DNA from: Diadema setosum
Taxonomy: Eukaryota > Echinodermata > Echinoidea > Diadematoida > Diadematidae
Direction of reading: 5' to 3'
Assembly (NCBI RefSeq): GCF_964275005.1
Contig: NC_092702.1
Coordinates: 35,467,816 to 35,531,815 of the forward strand
Length of the DNA stretch: 64,000 bases
The notes beneath the pieces are model-generated. The model saw only the letters and a list, made by a program, of their open reading frames with translations. It searched no databases and was not told the origin of the DNA. Of the stretch, positions 36,101-47,489 are shown piece after piece; positions within the stretch are counted from its first letter, which is position 1; the number at the start of each line of letters is the position of its first letter. The position numbers and the translations under genes are program-made.

Positions 36101-39100
36101 GACAACATAGTGGAAACGAGAAAACGACTCAGATGGTTATGCATTAAAATACTGTGATTGAGATACTTTGTAAAGGAAGGAAGGGAAATGTGGTTCGCAG
36201 TTGTTAACTTTACTGATTGTATTGCACTATAGGCCCTACATTAGTTGAAAAAAAAAAACAGCCCAGCACAAATGAAGAAACAAACAAAAAAAAATCTTCC
36301 TTGGACACCTATTCCCTATGTGATTTTTGATTTCGTCGATAGACACAATGACACAAAATTGTCTGCTTTAATTTTATTGGAAACATAGTTCACTTGACCA
36401 TTGTGCGCATCTATAGTAGTAAACAGGAAAAAACGTAACAATCAAAAACATCGAAAACTTTTAGGAATACACATCATGGAGTACACACTGTCTACGATCG
36501 CCGATTCTTCCATCCCACCTTACTTTAGATCTCAAAAAAGTCCGAATGTTCGTGTGCAGAGAGGTAGAATATACGCCTCCGCTCCCTGAATGTATACCAT
36601 CACCCTCATCCTGCATACTACAGTACAAATACAGCATCCACACCATTGGTACACACACGCCGCAATGCCAACACACAGGTAGTAGGGAGAGTCCTCCCAC
36701 CACCCGGCTCTGATAACACGCTGAGCAGGATAATTCGAATTTCGCGCTTCAGAGGACAGGAGCGCTGACAGATTTATGGATTCCGCCCAAAATCGGGCGG
36801 AATCCATTAACTACAAGACGAATGCTTCCAGACCCTCTGCGCGAGAAAATCAACTTAAACTATACTAGTTTTCGACGTTGAGGGCGTTAATATCATGGAT
36901 AGCGAAATAGTATGGGCAGAGGGTCTGGAAGCCAGACTACTCTGGTGCGAGAGCCAGACCTGAGGCACACCAAGGCGACGCTGGAGAGACTCTGTGGCAG
37001 ATACCCTGAATGCTCACGATATGTCCCTTCTCCAGGCTACCCGCCTTGCAGCAAATAGACGCTTATGTCTCCCCGCGACGCCCCAGGGTACAAGCGGAAG
37101 GAAAAAGTAAAGTAAAGTAAAGTATTAAAACTGTAACTCAAAATGCATAATTCTTCCTCAATGACCGGTGATATATAATAATCTCCATTATGGTTTACAA
37201 TACCACTGAATTGCACATCATAACTGCTTTATGTAATATTAGGGTATGTCAAATGCTTATCAACTCCTTCAAATAGATTGAAAAGTTGAATTATTATTTC
37301 CAAAGCATTATCAACTGCTTTCATTTCCTCAGTAATCTTGCTTAACACAATCCATGCCAAAACTTCTTTTTTACTAAGTTGCACATCAAATACTAACTTG
37401 TTATACTGGTACCAATGATTCATGCATGAAAACACAAAACAAACTTATTCTTCTCCTATATTAACCTTTATCAGTTCATAATATAATCACCTCATTAACT
37501 TAACAAAACCTGCACTTGGTTTTGGTATACTGTTTACAATATCCACATTATCATTGACTGCTATTGCTAAACTTAAATGCAACTCGTCAACAACAAAACG
37601 TATGTACAACATGTTCCAATCAATAAACTTGCCTATAATATGTGTAAAGAAAATAAAACATGGCTGTATATAAATACTGTACGAGCTGAAATTTTCGCGT
37701 ACAGATATTTTCGCGAATTGGTCCTTAGAGGACATTTTCGCGTGTTGTTAATTTCGCGGTTGCGAGGGTCTAACTGAACGTAGTTATTTGCGCGTTGTTA
37801 TTTTCGCGTGTTGTTATTTTCGCGATTCAAAGGCGATTCGCGAAATTCGCGAAAATAAAACCACCGCGAAAATTTCAGCTCGTACAGTACCCAGCGTCAA
37901 ATGCCACTTGTCTTCTGACAGGTCACAACAGCTATCAGCCTCGTATCGTAAGATAAGCTATCTCCTCACTGCTGATACACAACGGAAATTATCCTAAATA
38001 AAAGAAACATACATTGTACATTCACTGATGGTCCTTATCATAATGATTTTCAAACCATAGCATTCACCTGTACAGCTGTGTGTCATCTCATACAACATGG
38101 TTCTAAGATGAAATGGTAGATATTCCAAAGCAAGTATGCTCCCAACCAGACAGTACAGTGTACCTCAACAGGTAGGCAGTTTCATACACATAATACATAT
38201 GCCGATACCATGGGCGCTGCCATCTCTGATTCATTGTTTACATGAAAGCGCCCCCTACAATACGTCGAATGTTCTCCATACCCACATAAACCTAAGATCC
38301 AAAATGACCTGCATTAATTCATGCCAACCTCGCATGTTGTTCGGCATTTATCCTCACTAACTTACTCATACTGTAATTGTAAAGGTCCGTATGACGCTGA
38401 TACACACTCTAATCATATAAACATGATATCTAAATGAACCAATAACAACGGTTATTACAACTTCCATTCATTCAGACCAATATTCATCCACTTGACAAAC
38501 TCCATCGCACGGTGTAAATTACACAACTCTTCACTCCTACTCTGTGCCAAGTGTGTGGTTGAGTGCACTGCTGTGTACTCTGTGTGCAGCTAACACACAC
38601 TGGACACAGGGTCAATGGCTGAGAGGACAATAACTTCATTCACCTCCACTGTTCATTTACTCTATTTACCGTTCAGTTCAGTTTATTCAAACCAAATCAA
38701 ACATGACAAAAATACAAGACATAACTGTAAAAATTTAGAATGACAGGTTTGGGACCCCAGTGAAGCACAGCTTGTGGTCGGGGCCCCTTTACACAATAAA
38801 ACGGTAAAATACATTCAAATTACTGTACTTGTAAACTTCACACAATAAGCATATGTACTCAACATAAATATCATTTAGAAAACGAAATACAAGCCTACTT
38901 CCAACAGATTTCTTCCAGTGACCTTATTGCCTCTCCCCCTCTCTGCAGAGCAAGGTGCAATGCCCCAGACCACCAAAACTGGTTGGCTCAGCACTTTCTG
39001 TGACTGGTCACTCACAAAAGTATCACTCCTCCTTTCCGTAAAAGTTGTATTTGTGGTTATTATTTTCATATTCTGTATAACCTCAACTGTAATTTGCAAG

Positions 39101-42100
39101 GCGCATACTCATTTCTATCTCTCCCATAGCATCTCAACTTCAACATTAATCAACCAACAGAACTATATTTTAACATGTGCAAGTACACGAGCCCCAAAGT
39201 GGTGAAGTGAAACTAGCTGGGGGATTACTAGCACGGAATGGCAGCCCCAGAACGCTCGCTGGGACTTCTCCCCTTGTCCCGCGAGGTCGGGTATGGGGAC
39301 AAGATTTGGAGGGGAGAGTGACCTTGGGGCGCAATTGATAGCGTCCAGCTGTGGTCATCAAATATGCGCATGCGCTATGCCTGGATTCAACTGGCAGAGC
39401 TCGCTCCAAGCCCCAAAATGCCCCCACAGCTCGGGGACAGATGAGATACCAATAGTTAAGTTCAGATGGGAGCCCTTAACCTCGAAGTTAGGAAACTTCG
39501 AGGTTAGTGCTTGTAGTTAGGGACCGTGAAGACGCACTCGTAGTTAGCAAACCTCGAGGTTTGCTCGATGTTTCGAGCCACAAGAAATCTTATGGTTAGC
39601 GCTCTAACCACGAGCCGCGGGGGTCCCCACTCGTAGTTAAGCACCGTGTGGACACAAAACACAACAAACTCGAAGTTAAGAGTGACCTCGCCATAAACTC
39701 CAGCCCCCACAATTTCCCTCTGCTTCCGGGTCAACCTCCCAAACGTACACCACAAATACACTACACTTGAAAAACCTATGACGCACGACACAACATCATC
39801 TTTTCTTCCCATGCGCTTGATCTCTGAAACTGAACACGTTGCACTCGCTACTGTATTCTATATTCTTCTCCGACGCTAAAAAAATGTGTTCCACGAATAT
39901 CTTCATAAAGACATAAAGTCAACAGTGCAGTGCTATCTCTGCATACCATGACAGAGAAAAAGAGTACCTGTAAGCGAGTCCGACAGGGTTCGACTAAAGA
40001 ATAAATAGACGCCTTGTTAGCAGTGTGGGCTGAAACTTCCGGTTTTGTGGTTTTAACATCGAGTGGGACCCTCTCGTTACGGAGGGCAGAAGCTTAATCT
40101 CGATGTTTCGTAACCTCGAGGTTAAGATTCGTCGTGTGGACACACGTCGTAGTTAGGGGGCAAGAGCTAAACCTCGAGGTTAGGGCCTGCCGTCTGAACG
40201 TAGCTAATGTGAACGGTCAGTCGTAAAAAAGATAAGATCTCTTGTGGCTGTCCCCGCGTCGCGGGGACCAATGTGAACACGGGGTACACCCTATACAGTA
40301 CTGTAGGCACATCAAGCCTGTGCAATGTAATACACTTTCTCAACACAAAATTCTGTACTCTGACACTACCATATATATATATATATTTTTTTTTTTTTGC
40401 AATAAAGCCTGAAATATAAGGAGATATCACTCAGTATTTTTCTCAATAAACCATAACTGTAGACGGTCTAGTCTGGAAACACTTTTATTTTAACTACTGT
40501 TCACATTTTGTGTATTGGATTCAAATTTGCATAGTGGTTGTTTTTATCCCTAACTCACATTTCAGCATTATTGGGTTTTTGTTTTATCTGCAAATGGTAC
40601 ACTGTAAATTATGCCTTTAACATTTAACACCAACTTCACAATGTCTGTGCAAATCACAGAAAAATATAAACTGCCATATTTGTATCTAGGCACTAAATCC
40701 CGGGATTGAACATGAACTACATGTACATGGAGCATTGAATATTTTTGTAGCTTCACATACACTACAATGGTGCATGTCAAGAACTTGATGTACACTTGTA
40801 CATTGTATGTACAAGAGACCGGTTAATTCATTAATCCTATCATTCAAAAAGTGAATTAGCTGAAGAAGATATTGCAGCCTACTTTTTGTGGGTTTTGAGC
40901 TACAAATTTGTAGATGGTCACATGATATGGATAACAAACATCATTGCCTAAATGTTAACTTATTGAGGACGGTTTGATTTTGATACAACACACATTTCCC
41001 ATACAATGTATACACCTGCCCGAGTATACTCGGGACTCGTTCTCAACAGGTTAAAAGCAATGTAGGCCGTAACATGCACTATCTGGGAGGGTTTATACTC
41101 GGGACTTAATCTCAACAGGTTAAAAGCAATGTAACATGCACTATCTGGGAGGGTTTATACTCGGGACTTGTTCTCAACAGGTTAAAAGCAATGTAACATG
41201 CACTATCTGGGAGGGTTTATGGACACAGAACAATGGTAACAAAAGGCTAGGTTGGGTGTCATTATTAGCAGGGGGCCAATCCGGTATGGAAAAGAGAGAT
41301 TACAGCAATGGAGTGAGCAAACAGAAAGGAAAGGTAAAGCAGGGCCATTGATGATCCCTATAAAGCTAATGGGTGGACATTGGGCCAATGATGAAGGTGG
41401 ATGGCGAGGCAACCTCAAACAAGATTAGGAACACAGTGATGAGGGGTATTGAAAGGGGTGTGAGAAAACCAGAATTGGGGAAGGGGGGGATCAAACAGGA
41501 TGAATAGAATGCCCATGCTGATGTACACAAGTACATGTAATTCATGGCAAGGAATACAACTGGGAGCCAACCAACAAGTGCACTACACATAACACATGTA
41601 ATGTACAGCAGTATAACGAAGAAGGTTCAAGAGCAAAGCAATCAGCTGAAGGATCACAGTTGCAGAGACTGAGCCTCCAACCCCAAGCACCTTCTGATCT
41701 GGAGATTCTCCAACCTGAAAACCCTAGCAAACTGGAGACTCCACCTTGATGTGCGCAAAGAGCAGCATATCACGAGCATGAAGCGCAAAGTCCCCTTCAG
41801 CTGGGGTCCAGGGCCACGTGTAAAGGGCCCTGGAACTCTAGGGTTCTAAATGCTCTTGTGCTATCTCATGCTTACATTGTATTTTTAACATACGATTGCA
41901 TTAAGTAAGTAATATTTCAGTGATTCATATCATGTATTTGGGCTTAATAAAACTTCATTTTATATAAAATACAATTTCATTTCATGTATCATAATACATC
42001 TTAGAAGTTAAATTAAGCCGGAACCACAGAGCCAGGGTGGGAGAAATTAAATCTCAAGCGTGAGAATGGGAGATTAAATTGCGAAAATGGTCTTTTGGCT

Positions 42101-42757
42101 AGAGACCTCTCATCAAAAGTGGGAGAGTTGGAGTCTCTGCAGTTATTTGTAAGCTGGCACTACAAAGTCAAAGTTACCTTATTGTTAGTGTATATCTAGC
42201 AAAGGCCCAAAAAGCCTTGTGACATCAAATGTAGATTAACAATGCATTCCATTAATAATTATAACAGAAACGTAACTTGTAAAACTTATGAATCTTCATG
42301 CAGTCGTAAAATATTGGCGATCTTCCATAGAAATGTACTGCAGGTAGTGTAAAAGACCATTAGAAGCCAACACAATTGGAAAATTGGAAGTTAGACGCAC
42401 TGAACCCACAACATGTGTCAACCAATCACAAGCAAAGCATTTGATAAACGCCCTCTAGCTGCTAAATAGTTGTATCTACTATCTACCCCTCAAATTCATG
42501 CACCGGTAATAACCATGCATCAATCCCCAGCAAATCAGCCATTTAGGAATAGTCTACAAATGTTGCTTCCTTAAACTGTAAACAATGATAAAGAAAAAGA
42601 GATGAATAAAGGAGTAAAAAGTTACCTCCTTTTCTTCTTCCTCCTCTGAGTCTGAGATGTCACTGTATTGTATACTCTGTTTCCTCTTCTTGAATGGCGA
42701 CATTTTGATTTCCCCTACGTCTCCAATAGAAGACACTGCTGTCAGTTCCTCCACCAT
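24104..42757 (-). CDS. SIMC1: SIMC1-like protein (SUMO-interacting motifs; SMC5/6 adaptor)
   Basis: Four coding exons: 42626-42757, 26849-28549, 25155-25485 and 24104-24327 (stop TGA). Phases 0, 0, 1 agree, giving 795 residues. ATG at 42757 follows GTAA and an acceptor at 42792-42793, so an untranslated first exon lies upstream. The N-terminal half is acidic, Ser-rich and probably disordered. It carries SUMO-interacting-like motifs: an acidic SDISDSEEEEEKE stretch leading into EDFISL (45-50), ELVELY (about 178-183), SDVICLDS (about 201-208) and PITIT plus acidic tail (about 221-225). Residues 267-284 hold three SPK(S/I/V)SL repeats. From about 375 on it looks helical and folded (TWEDLKHLGDVL, DYLRWYRQQ, LWLNEMSLLYEW). 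In mammals, SIMC1 uses an Nse5-like C-terminus to pair with SLF2 and recruit SMC5/6 to SUMO-marked DNA in the nucleus. The assignment rests on architecture and recognition, not alignment; an SLF/FAM178 relative is possible. Confidence 0.65.
24738..24935. mobile_element. TACTGTAAAAGTGGA-type MITE, copy 2 (right end lost)
   Basis: The left end TACTGTAAAAGTGGATATTT and the interior GTTTTTAATTCCACGG match the other copies, but the terminal TTTACAGTA is not found. It lies in the last intron of the SIMC1-like gene. Confidence 0.7.
25800..26231. mobile_element. 430-bp MITE, copy 1 (GGTGCATGGTCC ends)
   Basis: It starts AGGTGCATGGTCCCCG and ends AGGACTATGCACCTTTAA. The whole unit matches 57174-57606 in inverted orientation, including CGGCTCATGATTCGG and CAGCGCCCTCTACACTACC. 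The apparent open frames inside are shared by both copies and are not genes. Located in the second-to-last intron of the SIMC1-like gene. Confidence 0.85.
26335..26730. mobile_element. ACTGTACAGTACTGG MITE, copy 1
   Basis: The ends ACTGTACAGTACTGGTTGAG and CTCAACCAGTACTGTACAGT are perfect inverse matches. The two halves are themselves inverted copies (GATATTAAAA against TAGATATC, TTTCAAAACCAATTT), so the element folds on itself. A second full copy is at 35461-35829 and a fragment at 8095-8215. Confidence 0.9.
29407..29612. mobile_element. TACTGTAAAAGTGGA-type MITE, copy 3 (complete)
   Basis: It runs from TACTGTAAAAGTGGAAATTT to the inverse TCCACTTTTACAGTA, 206 bp. CpGs are better kept than in the copies at 22038 and 24738 (TTTTCGCAG, TTTTTGCGCG). 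Confidence 0.85.
30904..30941. repeat. Perfect short palindrome
   Basis: GTTTCTGTTTTATTACTT is followed almost at once by AAGTAATAAAACAGAAAC. The arms are 18 bp with only a couple of bases between them. Confidence 0.85.
31104..31896 (+). mobile_element. Non-LTR retrotransposon, RT to C-terminus, 5'-truncated and frameshifted
   Basis: Translation in successive frames gives reverse-transcriptase signatures: GVRQGCVLSPLLFIIYMD, then FADDQA (the catalytic F/YADD box, reached only after a frameshift near 31282), then EFKYLGSIFTVDGKLDREI. Another shift leads to RIKWFGHLTRM. This order is the thumb and connection part of a LINE polymerase. Frameshifts show it is dead. It stops at 31896, where another element has inserted; the rest of the LINE resumes at 36936. 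It lies in the first intron of the SIMC1-like gene, in the opposite orientation. Confidence 0.88.
34371..34409. repeat. Perfect 39-bp palindrome inside the insertion
   Basis: AACATTATTCAATATCATC and GATGATATTGAATAATGTT flank a single central T. It sits among repeated GGAATAA / CATTCCGAA motifs (about 34245-34560). Confidence 0.9.
35461..35829. mobile_element. ACTGTACAGTACTGG MITE, copy 2
   Basis: The left end AAGGGACTGTACAGTACTGG is intact; the right end is diverged (CGACCAGAACTGTACAC). The interior matches 26335-26730, with TTGATGAAAATTGGTTTTCA mirrored by CAAAACCGATTTTCATCG. Nested in the larger insertion. Confidence 0.85.
36777..36806. repeat. Perfect stem-loop with 12-bp arms
   Basis: TGGATTCCGCCC and GGGCGGAATCCA are separated by six bases. 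It is near the right end of the 5-kb insertion, so it may be part of that element's subterminal structure. Confidence 0.9.
36936..37128 (+). mobile_element. 3' end of the interrupted LINE
   Basis: It resumes with the duplicated ACTCTGGTG. A frame then reads LLQATRLAANRRLCLPATPQ, the usual C-terminal tail of this LINE type, followed by a stop and an AAAGTAAAGTAAAGT tandem tail. With 31104-31896 it forms one element split by the 5-kb insertion. Confidence 0.8.
37675..37889. mobile_element. TACTGTA-type MITE, CpG-rich young copy
   Basis: A perfect 25-bp inverted pair begins TACTGTACGAGCTGAAATTT. The interior is dense in TTTCGCG and CGCGAAA. The intact CpGs suggest a more recent insertion than the decayed relatives. 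In the first intron of the SIMC1-like gene. Confidence 0.85.
38670..38870 (-). mobile_element. Probable LINE 3' tail (minus strand)
   Basis: On the minus strand the sequence reads GGGGCCCCGACCACAAGC, later TGATTTGGTTTGAATAAACT and then ACTGAACTGAAC. A final AATAAA with short tandem repeats is typical of CR1/L2-like 3' ends. No coding part is visible. Confidence 0.4.
39456..40206. mobile_element. CpG-rich element built on AACCTCGAGGTT palindromes
   Basis: The ends are inverted copies: AAGTTCAGATGGGAGCCCTT on the left, ACGTTCAGACGGCAGGCCCT on the reversed right. AACCTCGAGGTT or a close variant recurs at about 39480-39503, 39549-39562, 40111-40124 and 40169-40182. No coding capacity. Flanking CpG-rich sequence from about 39220 and to 40270 may belong to the same or a related insertion. 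Confidence 0.6.
41027..41219. repeat. Three tandem copies of a 62-69 bp unit
   Basis: Copies start at 41027, 41096 and 41158, each with TACTCGGGACT, CTCAACAGGTTAAAAGCAATG and CACTATCTGGGAGGG. Copy one has about 7 extra bases. The first copy merges on its left into a degenerate element (about 40955-41056) of the family seen whole at 49221-49316, so the array seems to have grown from one end of that MITE. Confidence 0.85.
41600..41960 (+). other. Possible decayed retroelement or transcript 3' end
   Basis: A GC-richer stretch (CCAGGGCCACGTGTAAAGGG) is followed by AT-rich DNA with TTAATAAAACTTC at about 41945-41957. This resembles a LINE or processed transcript 3' end but no diagnostic protein is visible. 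Confidence 0.25.
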
Positions 42758-42791
42758 TTACTTTGTGGTGGTGACGCCTTGCTCGAGGTAC
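42758..42791 (-). promoter_or_regulatory. 5'UTR part of the SIMC1-like coding exon 1
   Basis: On the minus strand a pyrimidine-rich stretch ends in CTGACAG, then 34 bases lead to the ATG at 42757 with A at -3 and G at +4. This implies a separate upstream untranslated exon. CpG-rich DNA at about 45150-45350 is a candidate for its promoter but no donor was settled. Confidence 0.45.
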
Positions 42792-43599
42792 CTGTCAGTA
42801 AAGATAAGGACTGTCCATTATCTCTATTGTATGATGGGCACATTTAGGGTTTGAACAACTTGAATGCTAATCTTACACTGTATATTTGATATTAAATCAT
42901 TGCCGACATCTCAATCAAATCTGATTAATGCCAATATGTACACAAAATAATGATAAAATAGTTGAACATTTTGAATAAAAAATACATTGAAATGACTTGA
43001 AACTGAATCAATACACTGTGCACTTGAATGATAATTGTCTATGGTGTCTGTATGTTACTGTTAGATACCATAATTATCATAGTCTTTCCAAGTACAAACC
43101 CAGCACACTTGCACTTCACTTTCACTCCACTTCAACGATCACAAGCGCCAAGTTTTTGAACACAGTTAAAAAGCTATTAAAATTCAGCACATTTTAGTTG
43201 TACATGAATGGTAGAAATATTACAGTACAAGAATACAGAATTGTACCCTCTGTGATTCTACTATTTAACGAAGGATAGAAAGAAAAAAAAAAGTTAAGTT
43301 CGAGACAAAATGATATTAAAATGAAAGCAGAATGGCTGCATTTTAAGTGCACTAAATGTCAGTTCTACTCCCATGTGCTGTATTGTTGTTCATTTGCCAC
43401 CTTAGAAATCTTCAGGGCACGTAAATATTGGGTAATTTCAAGTTGGGTGCCATTGCTAATGCTATTTCCCAAACAACTGTCTTAAATTGAGCTCTAACAC
43501 CGACAATCAAATTAACGCAACAATCCTGATCACACGCAGACTTCTAATCCGAGTACAGTGCCTAAACATTCAGGTCCATACACACCTTGTACAGCATGT

Positions 43600-43800
43600 A
43601 ATTCACTGTACCAGGTACTTGACCGAAAGATCGGTCTGTACAGTATGTACAGTAGATGTTGTCGGGGATATACAATGTATGTTCCACCGAGACTACCTCT
43701 GGCTTCACAGAATCCCCTCCTATATGGAGAGCCATGAAAAAAAAACAACAACACAAGAAATAGAAAAGCATCCTCCAGACAGACAGATTTTTCTGTGTAT
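43600..43800. repeat. Dispersed repeat with GTCGGGGATAT, copy 1
   Basis: Shares GTCGGGGATAT, CTCTGGCTTCAC, AATCCCCT and GAGAGCCAT, in the same order, with 60880-61035. An A-rich stretch follows in both, which would suit a SINE-like retroposed unit, but no RNA-derived head was identified. Confidence 0.6.
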
Positions 43801-45476
43801 AGTATTTTTACCATCGACCTCTCGGCTCTAAATTGTTAAAACATCTATAAGGCCTACATTTTACCTTGGAAAATTACAATACACTTTGGAAGTGAGCGTG
43901 AAGTTAAAAACCAACCTTATTTGCTCTTCGGTGTCATAAATGTAAATGAAATTATAATAATTTTTTGGTAGGCGCTGTGCAGAAAATGTATGGCACAGAG
44001 AGTAAAATATCTCTACGGGCTAATACATGTAAGTAATATCGTTGTAATTGTACTGTACATTCCCTACGTACCGGGTATAGATCCTACAAGTATGTACATC
44101 AAATGGCACCCCCTAATATGACATTAAACTTAATACAGCCTATGCTCATCATCCTGGTATACAGTAGCGCTGCACATCAGAGTAAGGACCGCACCAGCAT
44201 CCCCAACATGTACGTGGTTACCACTGCACTGGTGGCTTACGCATCCCGAGGTTAATTTCAGAACTGCAACAGGCAAGAGATTATCACGGTAGTCGGTACT
44301 CTCTATCAAAGATCAACTCAAGGATTGTTCTTGTTCTGCCACATCTACCAGCCAGGGCAGGATTTTTAGTGGGTATCTATCAGTATCAGCAAATTTAGTT
44401 ACACTGTCATTGAATGGATGTTCAGTACATGTACATGCCTGTCAAACAAAAGCACCAAATATTGGTGGTGATTTACGTATAATTTAATATTCAAGAGGTC
44501 CAACAGTCAAATTAGGTCCTAACAGTTACGAATATAAATTTAAACCTTCTTGAACTGTTCAATCTTGGAAGTTTCTTCAGAAGATATTGGAAGTATGGCG
44601 CTGTGTAGCCTGTAGTTTGTAGGTCTACTTCCCAATACATGTACTTCGGCTACTAGTAAACCCTGTAGTACCATGCCATGGGCATGTAATGAGCAGTGAT
44701 GAAGGAATGTCGCACAGATTCGTATATAGCGCGCTCGATCTTTGGTCGACTTTGGACCACTCTACAGAAGTAGGGATATAGGGTTATCTTTCAACGTTCA
44801 TACTATATATAGGCATAGCGGTTGGTGCTAACTTGGAGGCACTCCACGCACACTAAACTGAGGCAATCATCACTATAACCTCTGGCTCTTGTAAACATTC
44901 TGACTGAGCTGAGCTGGGTATTCCCAACATCAACATGCGCTTTAGTAATTCTTTGTACTTTCTCTGCTGTGCCTGTGTGGTACACGCACCTCCGAGCTCT
45001 CTGTTAATTTATGATGAACCATGGTCCATGCGTATGATTGTGCCTACACCGTACCGCCAAAACCGCCTGGATTCGTCTCTACATTAAATTACAAATGTAC
45101 TATAAGTACGATAATTACTAGATTACTAACCATGCACCTTCCCTATTTATGGCCCGTGGTCCTGGTGGGTGTGATGTGAGGCTCGAGCTGCGCGGCGGCG
45201 TCTTCTACCCACTGATCTCCCCTCTCAGTGCTTCTACCACTCCACTCCAGCAGTAATACTGCACTGGTCCGCGTATGTGAAGCCACAGAGACGTAGACAG
45301 CTATAATGTAACTTTCTTGGGCTCAGGGCAGAATGAAACGCGGTACTTCTGTCCGTGTGTGTTCAAAATATTAGTTGTGTACAGCACTACCAGTATTTTG
45401 TACCGGATTTCATCAGCGTAGCTAGGTGCACGCGTGTGTTGTTTGCGTTCGGAAACTGAATGTGTGTGTGTTGTGT

Positions 45477-45507
<31 letters not shown>

Positions 45508-45629
45508 TGCAGCCCCTGTTCCCCCTAATTAGGATTTTTAGGAGGGGGTAACAATAAATTGGAAATACATATGTACTAGTAGACCTTGAGTGAATTTAGC
45601 AACAAGCGAGTTTTGGAAGGGCTTGGCGT

Positions 45630-45935
<306 letters not shown>

Positions 45936-46929
45936 TCATCATCATCGATATGGTATCATTCTCTTTATTTTGAATATTCTTTTCTTTTTTTGTTGGGAGC
46001 AAGAATATGTTCATTCTTGGGGCTAGAGGGGGAGGGGGACGCACAAGCGAGAGAGCTGATACTTATGTACATTTTTCTATAGTGCGTTCTTGGTAGAATT
46101 GAAGATGTAGGCTACAATCAAAATAGTAGGACGATACATTCTTCATTTTATTGAAATTGTAGAGAACAAGAAAGAACCCCAAGCGGAAAAAAAAAAAATT
46201 AATTGTTGCGTGATTTTCTTATTTACTTATTATTATCATTTTTTGAACAACTTATTTCTAAGTGCAGCCGCGCGCAACCGAGCAGGATCGGTTGGAGAAT
46301 CAATGTGGGAGGCGCGTGTTCCCCCGGCCCTCCAACACGAGGGAGCTTTTGTATTATGATTTTTAGAAGTGAAATCCAAAGATCAGCTGGTGCACAAATT
46401 GGGCTGAACAATTCGAATACTTCTAATCAACAAGTAAGACGATATGTTGGCATGGTCATTCATTCAAATTTCATTAGAAAAAAGTCCCAAAGCAAACTAG
46501 GCATATCTTTTTTTTTTTTAGTCCTAATTTGTTGCTGTTATTTTGTTTGATATTGGGGAATTTACTCATTTACTGATCAACGAGGGCCTATCAACATGCA
46601 TTTGAAAATCTAGTACCGGTATCTGAGTCTAAAGTCGGAAAGGAAGGGTGAACATTTCAGAGTGGGGAAGGTGACCTGCCTCCCGCTGCACATACGCGGC
46701 CATGAGGAGAAATATAATCATTATGTAAAACAAACAGAAAAACAAACTCTAAAATTAGATTTTGTTCAGGCGGACCCTGCATTTTTCATAAAAATTACAC
46801 ATTCCATCAACTTCCTGAAATAGGTCATGAATGTTAAGGGTGCAGTTATCCCCCCCTGCTTTCTGAAAGCGGTTGGTCAAGTGCTTTTTCATTATACTAC
46901 AAAAGTGATTTTTTTTTTTTTTTTTGTGG

Positions 46930-47040
46930 AATTCCCTTCACATTTTCTTTATAATTGTTGTACACACTTGACATCATAACCTCTAGTAGTCTCCTCATCC
47001 AGCGGTTCTAACACCAAGATTTTAAAAATTCACACTTTTT
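46930..47040. repeat. Fragment of the 1883-2453 MITE family
   Basis: TTGTTGTAC, GACATCATA and GTAGTCTCCTCATCCAGCGG match the inner right arm at about 2264-2345. No ends remain. Confidence 0.6.
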
Positions 47041-47489
47041 GTGCACCATACAAAGAATACATACGGTGTCATCACTTTTGGCCCCACTTTGTTTTTAACC
47101 CGGAAGTACGTTAGTGGCACTAAAAAGAAATACATGTAGATAGAGACCTTGAAGTGTGAGCGCGGTAAGGTTATGTTTTTCCGCTGAAGACCCCTTTTTT
47201 ATTGTCAGCTGAAGAAACCCGGAAATGGAAGGGGAGAGAAGAGCTGAAGACCTTTTTTTTTTTTTTTTTTTGCTTGTTAGCTCATGAAACCCGGAAGTGG
47301 GCCCCACACTTTTGAAAACGCTCCGCCGGCCCTGTACGGTGTTATGCAGAGAGGTTTATCCTAATTACCAACAGCTTAAAGTTCTTAAAATTAAGTTGGG
47401 AAGGTTGGACATCTTTCAGATGTATCTCATCATTATAGTATGGCATACGTCAAAAGGATGGGGTTCATGCCTATCTATTCTAATTACAG

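Larger units (their letters stand above)
31897..36935. mobile_element. About 5-kb insertion with inverted, hairpin-forming ends
   Basis: The left end AGTCTGGTTTCCAGACCC and the inverse of the right end, AGTCTGGCTTCCAGACCC, match. ACTCTGGTG is present on both sides, as expected of a target-site duplication in the host LINE. Each end is itself a hairpin: CCAGACCCTTTGCC pairs with GGCAAAGGGTCTGG at about 31977-31992 on the left, and the same motif pairs within 36827-36935 on the right. The interior is AT-rich with no transposase-like frame and contains a younger MITE (35461-35829). The duplication length and exact ends are uncertain by a few bases. Confidence 0.7.
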
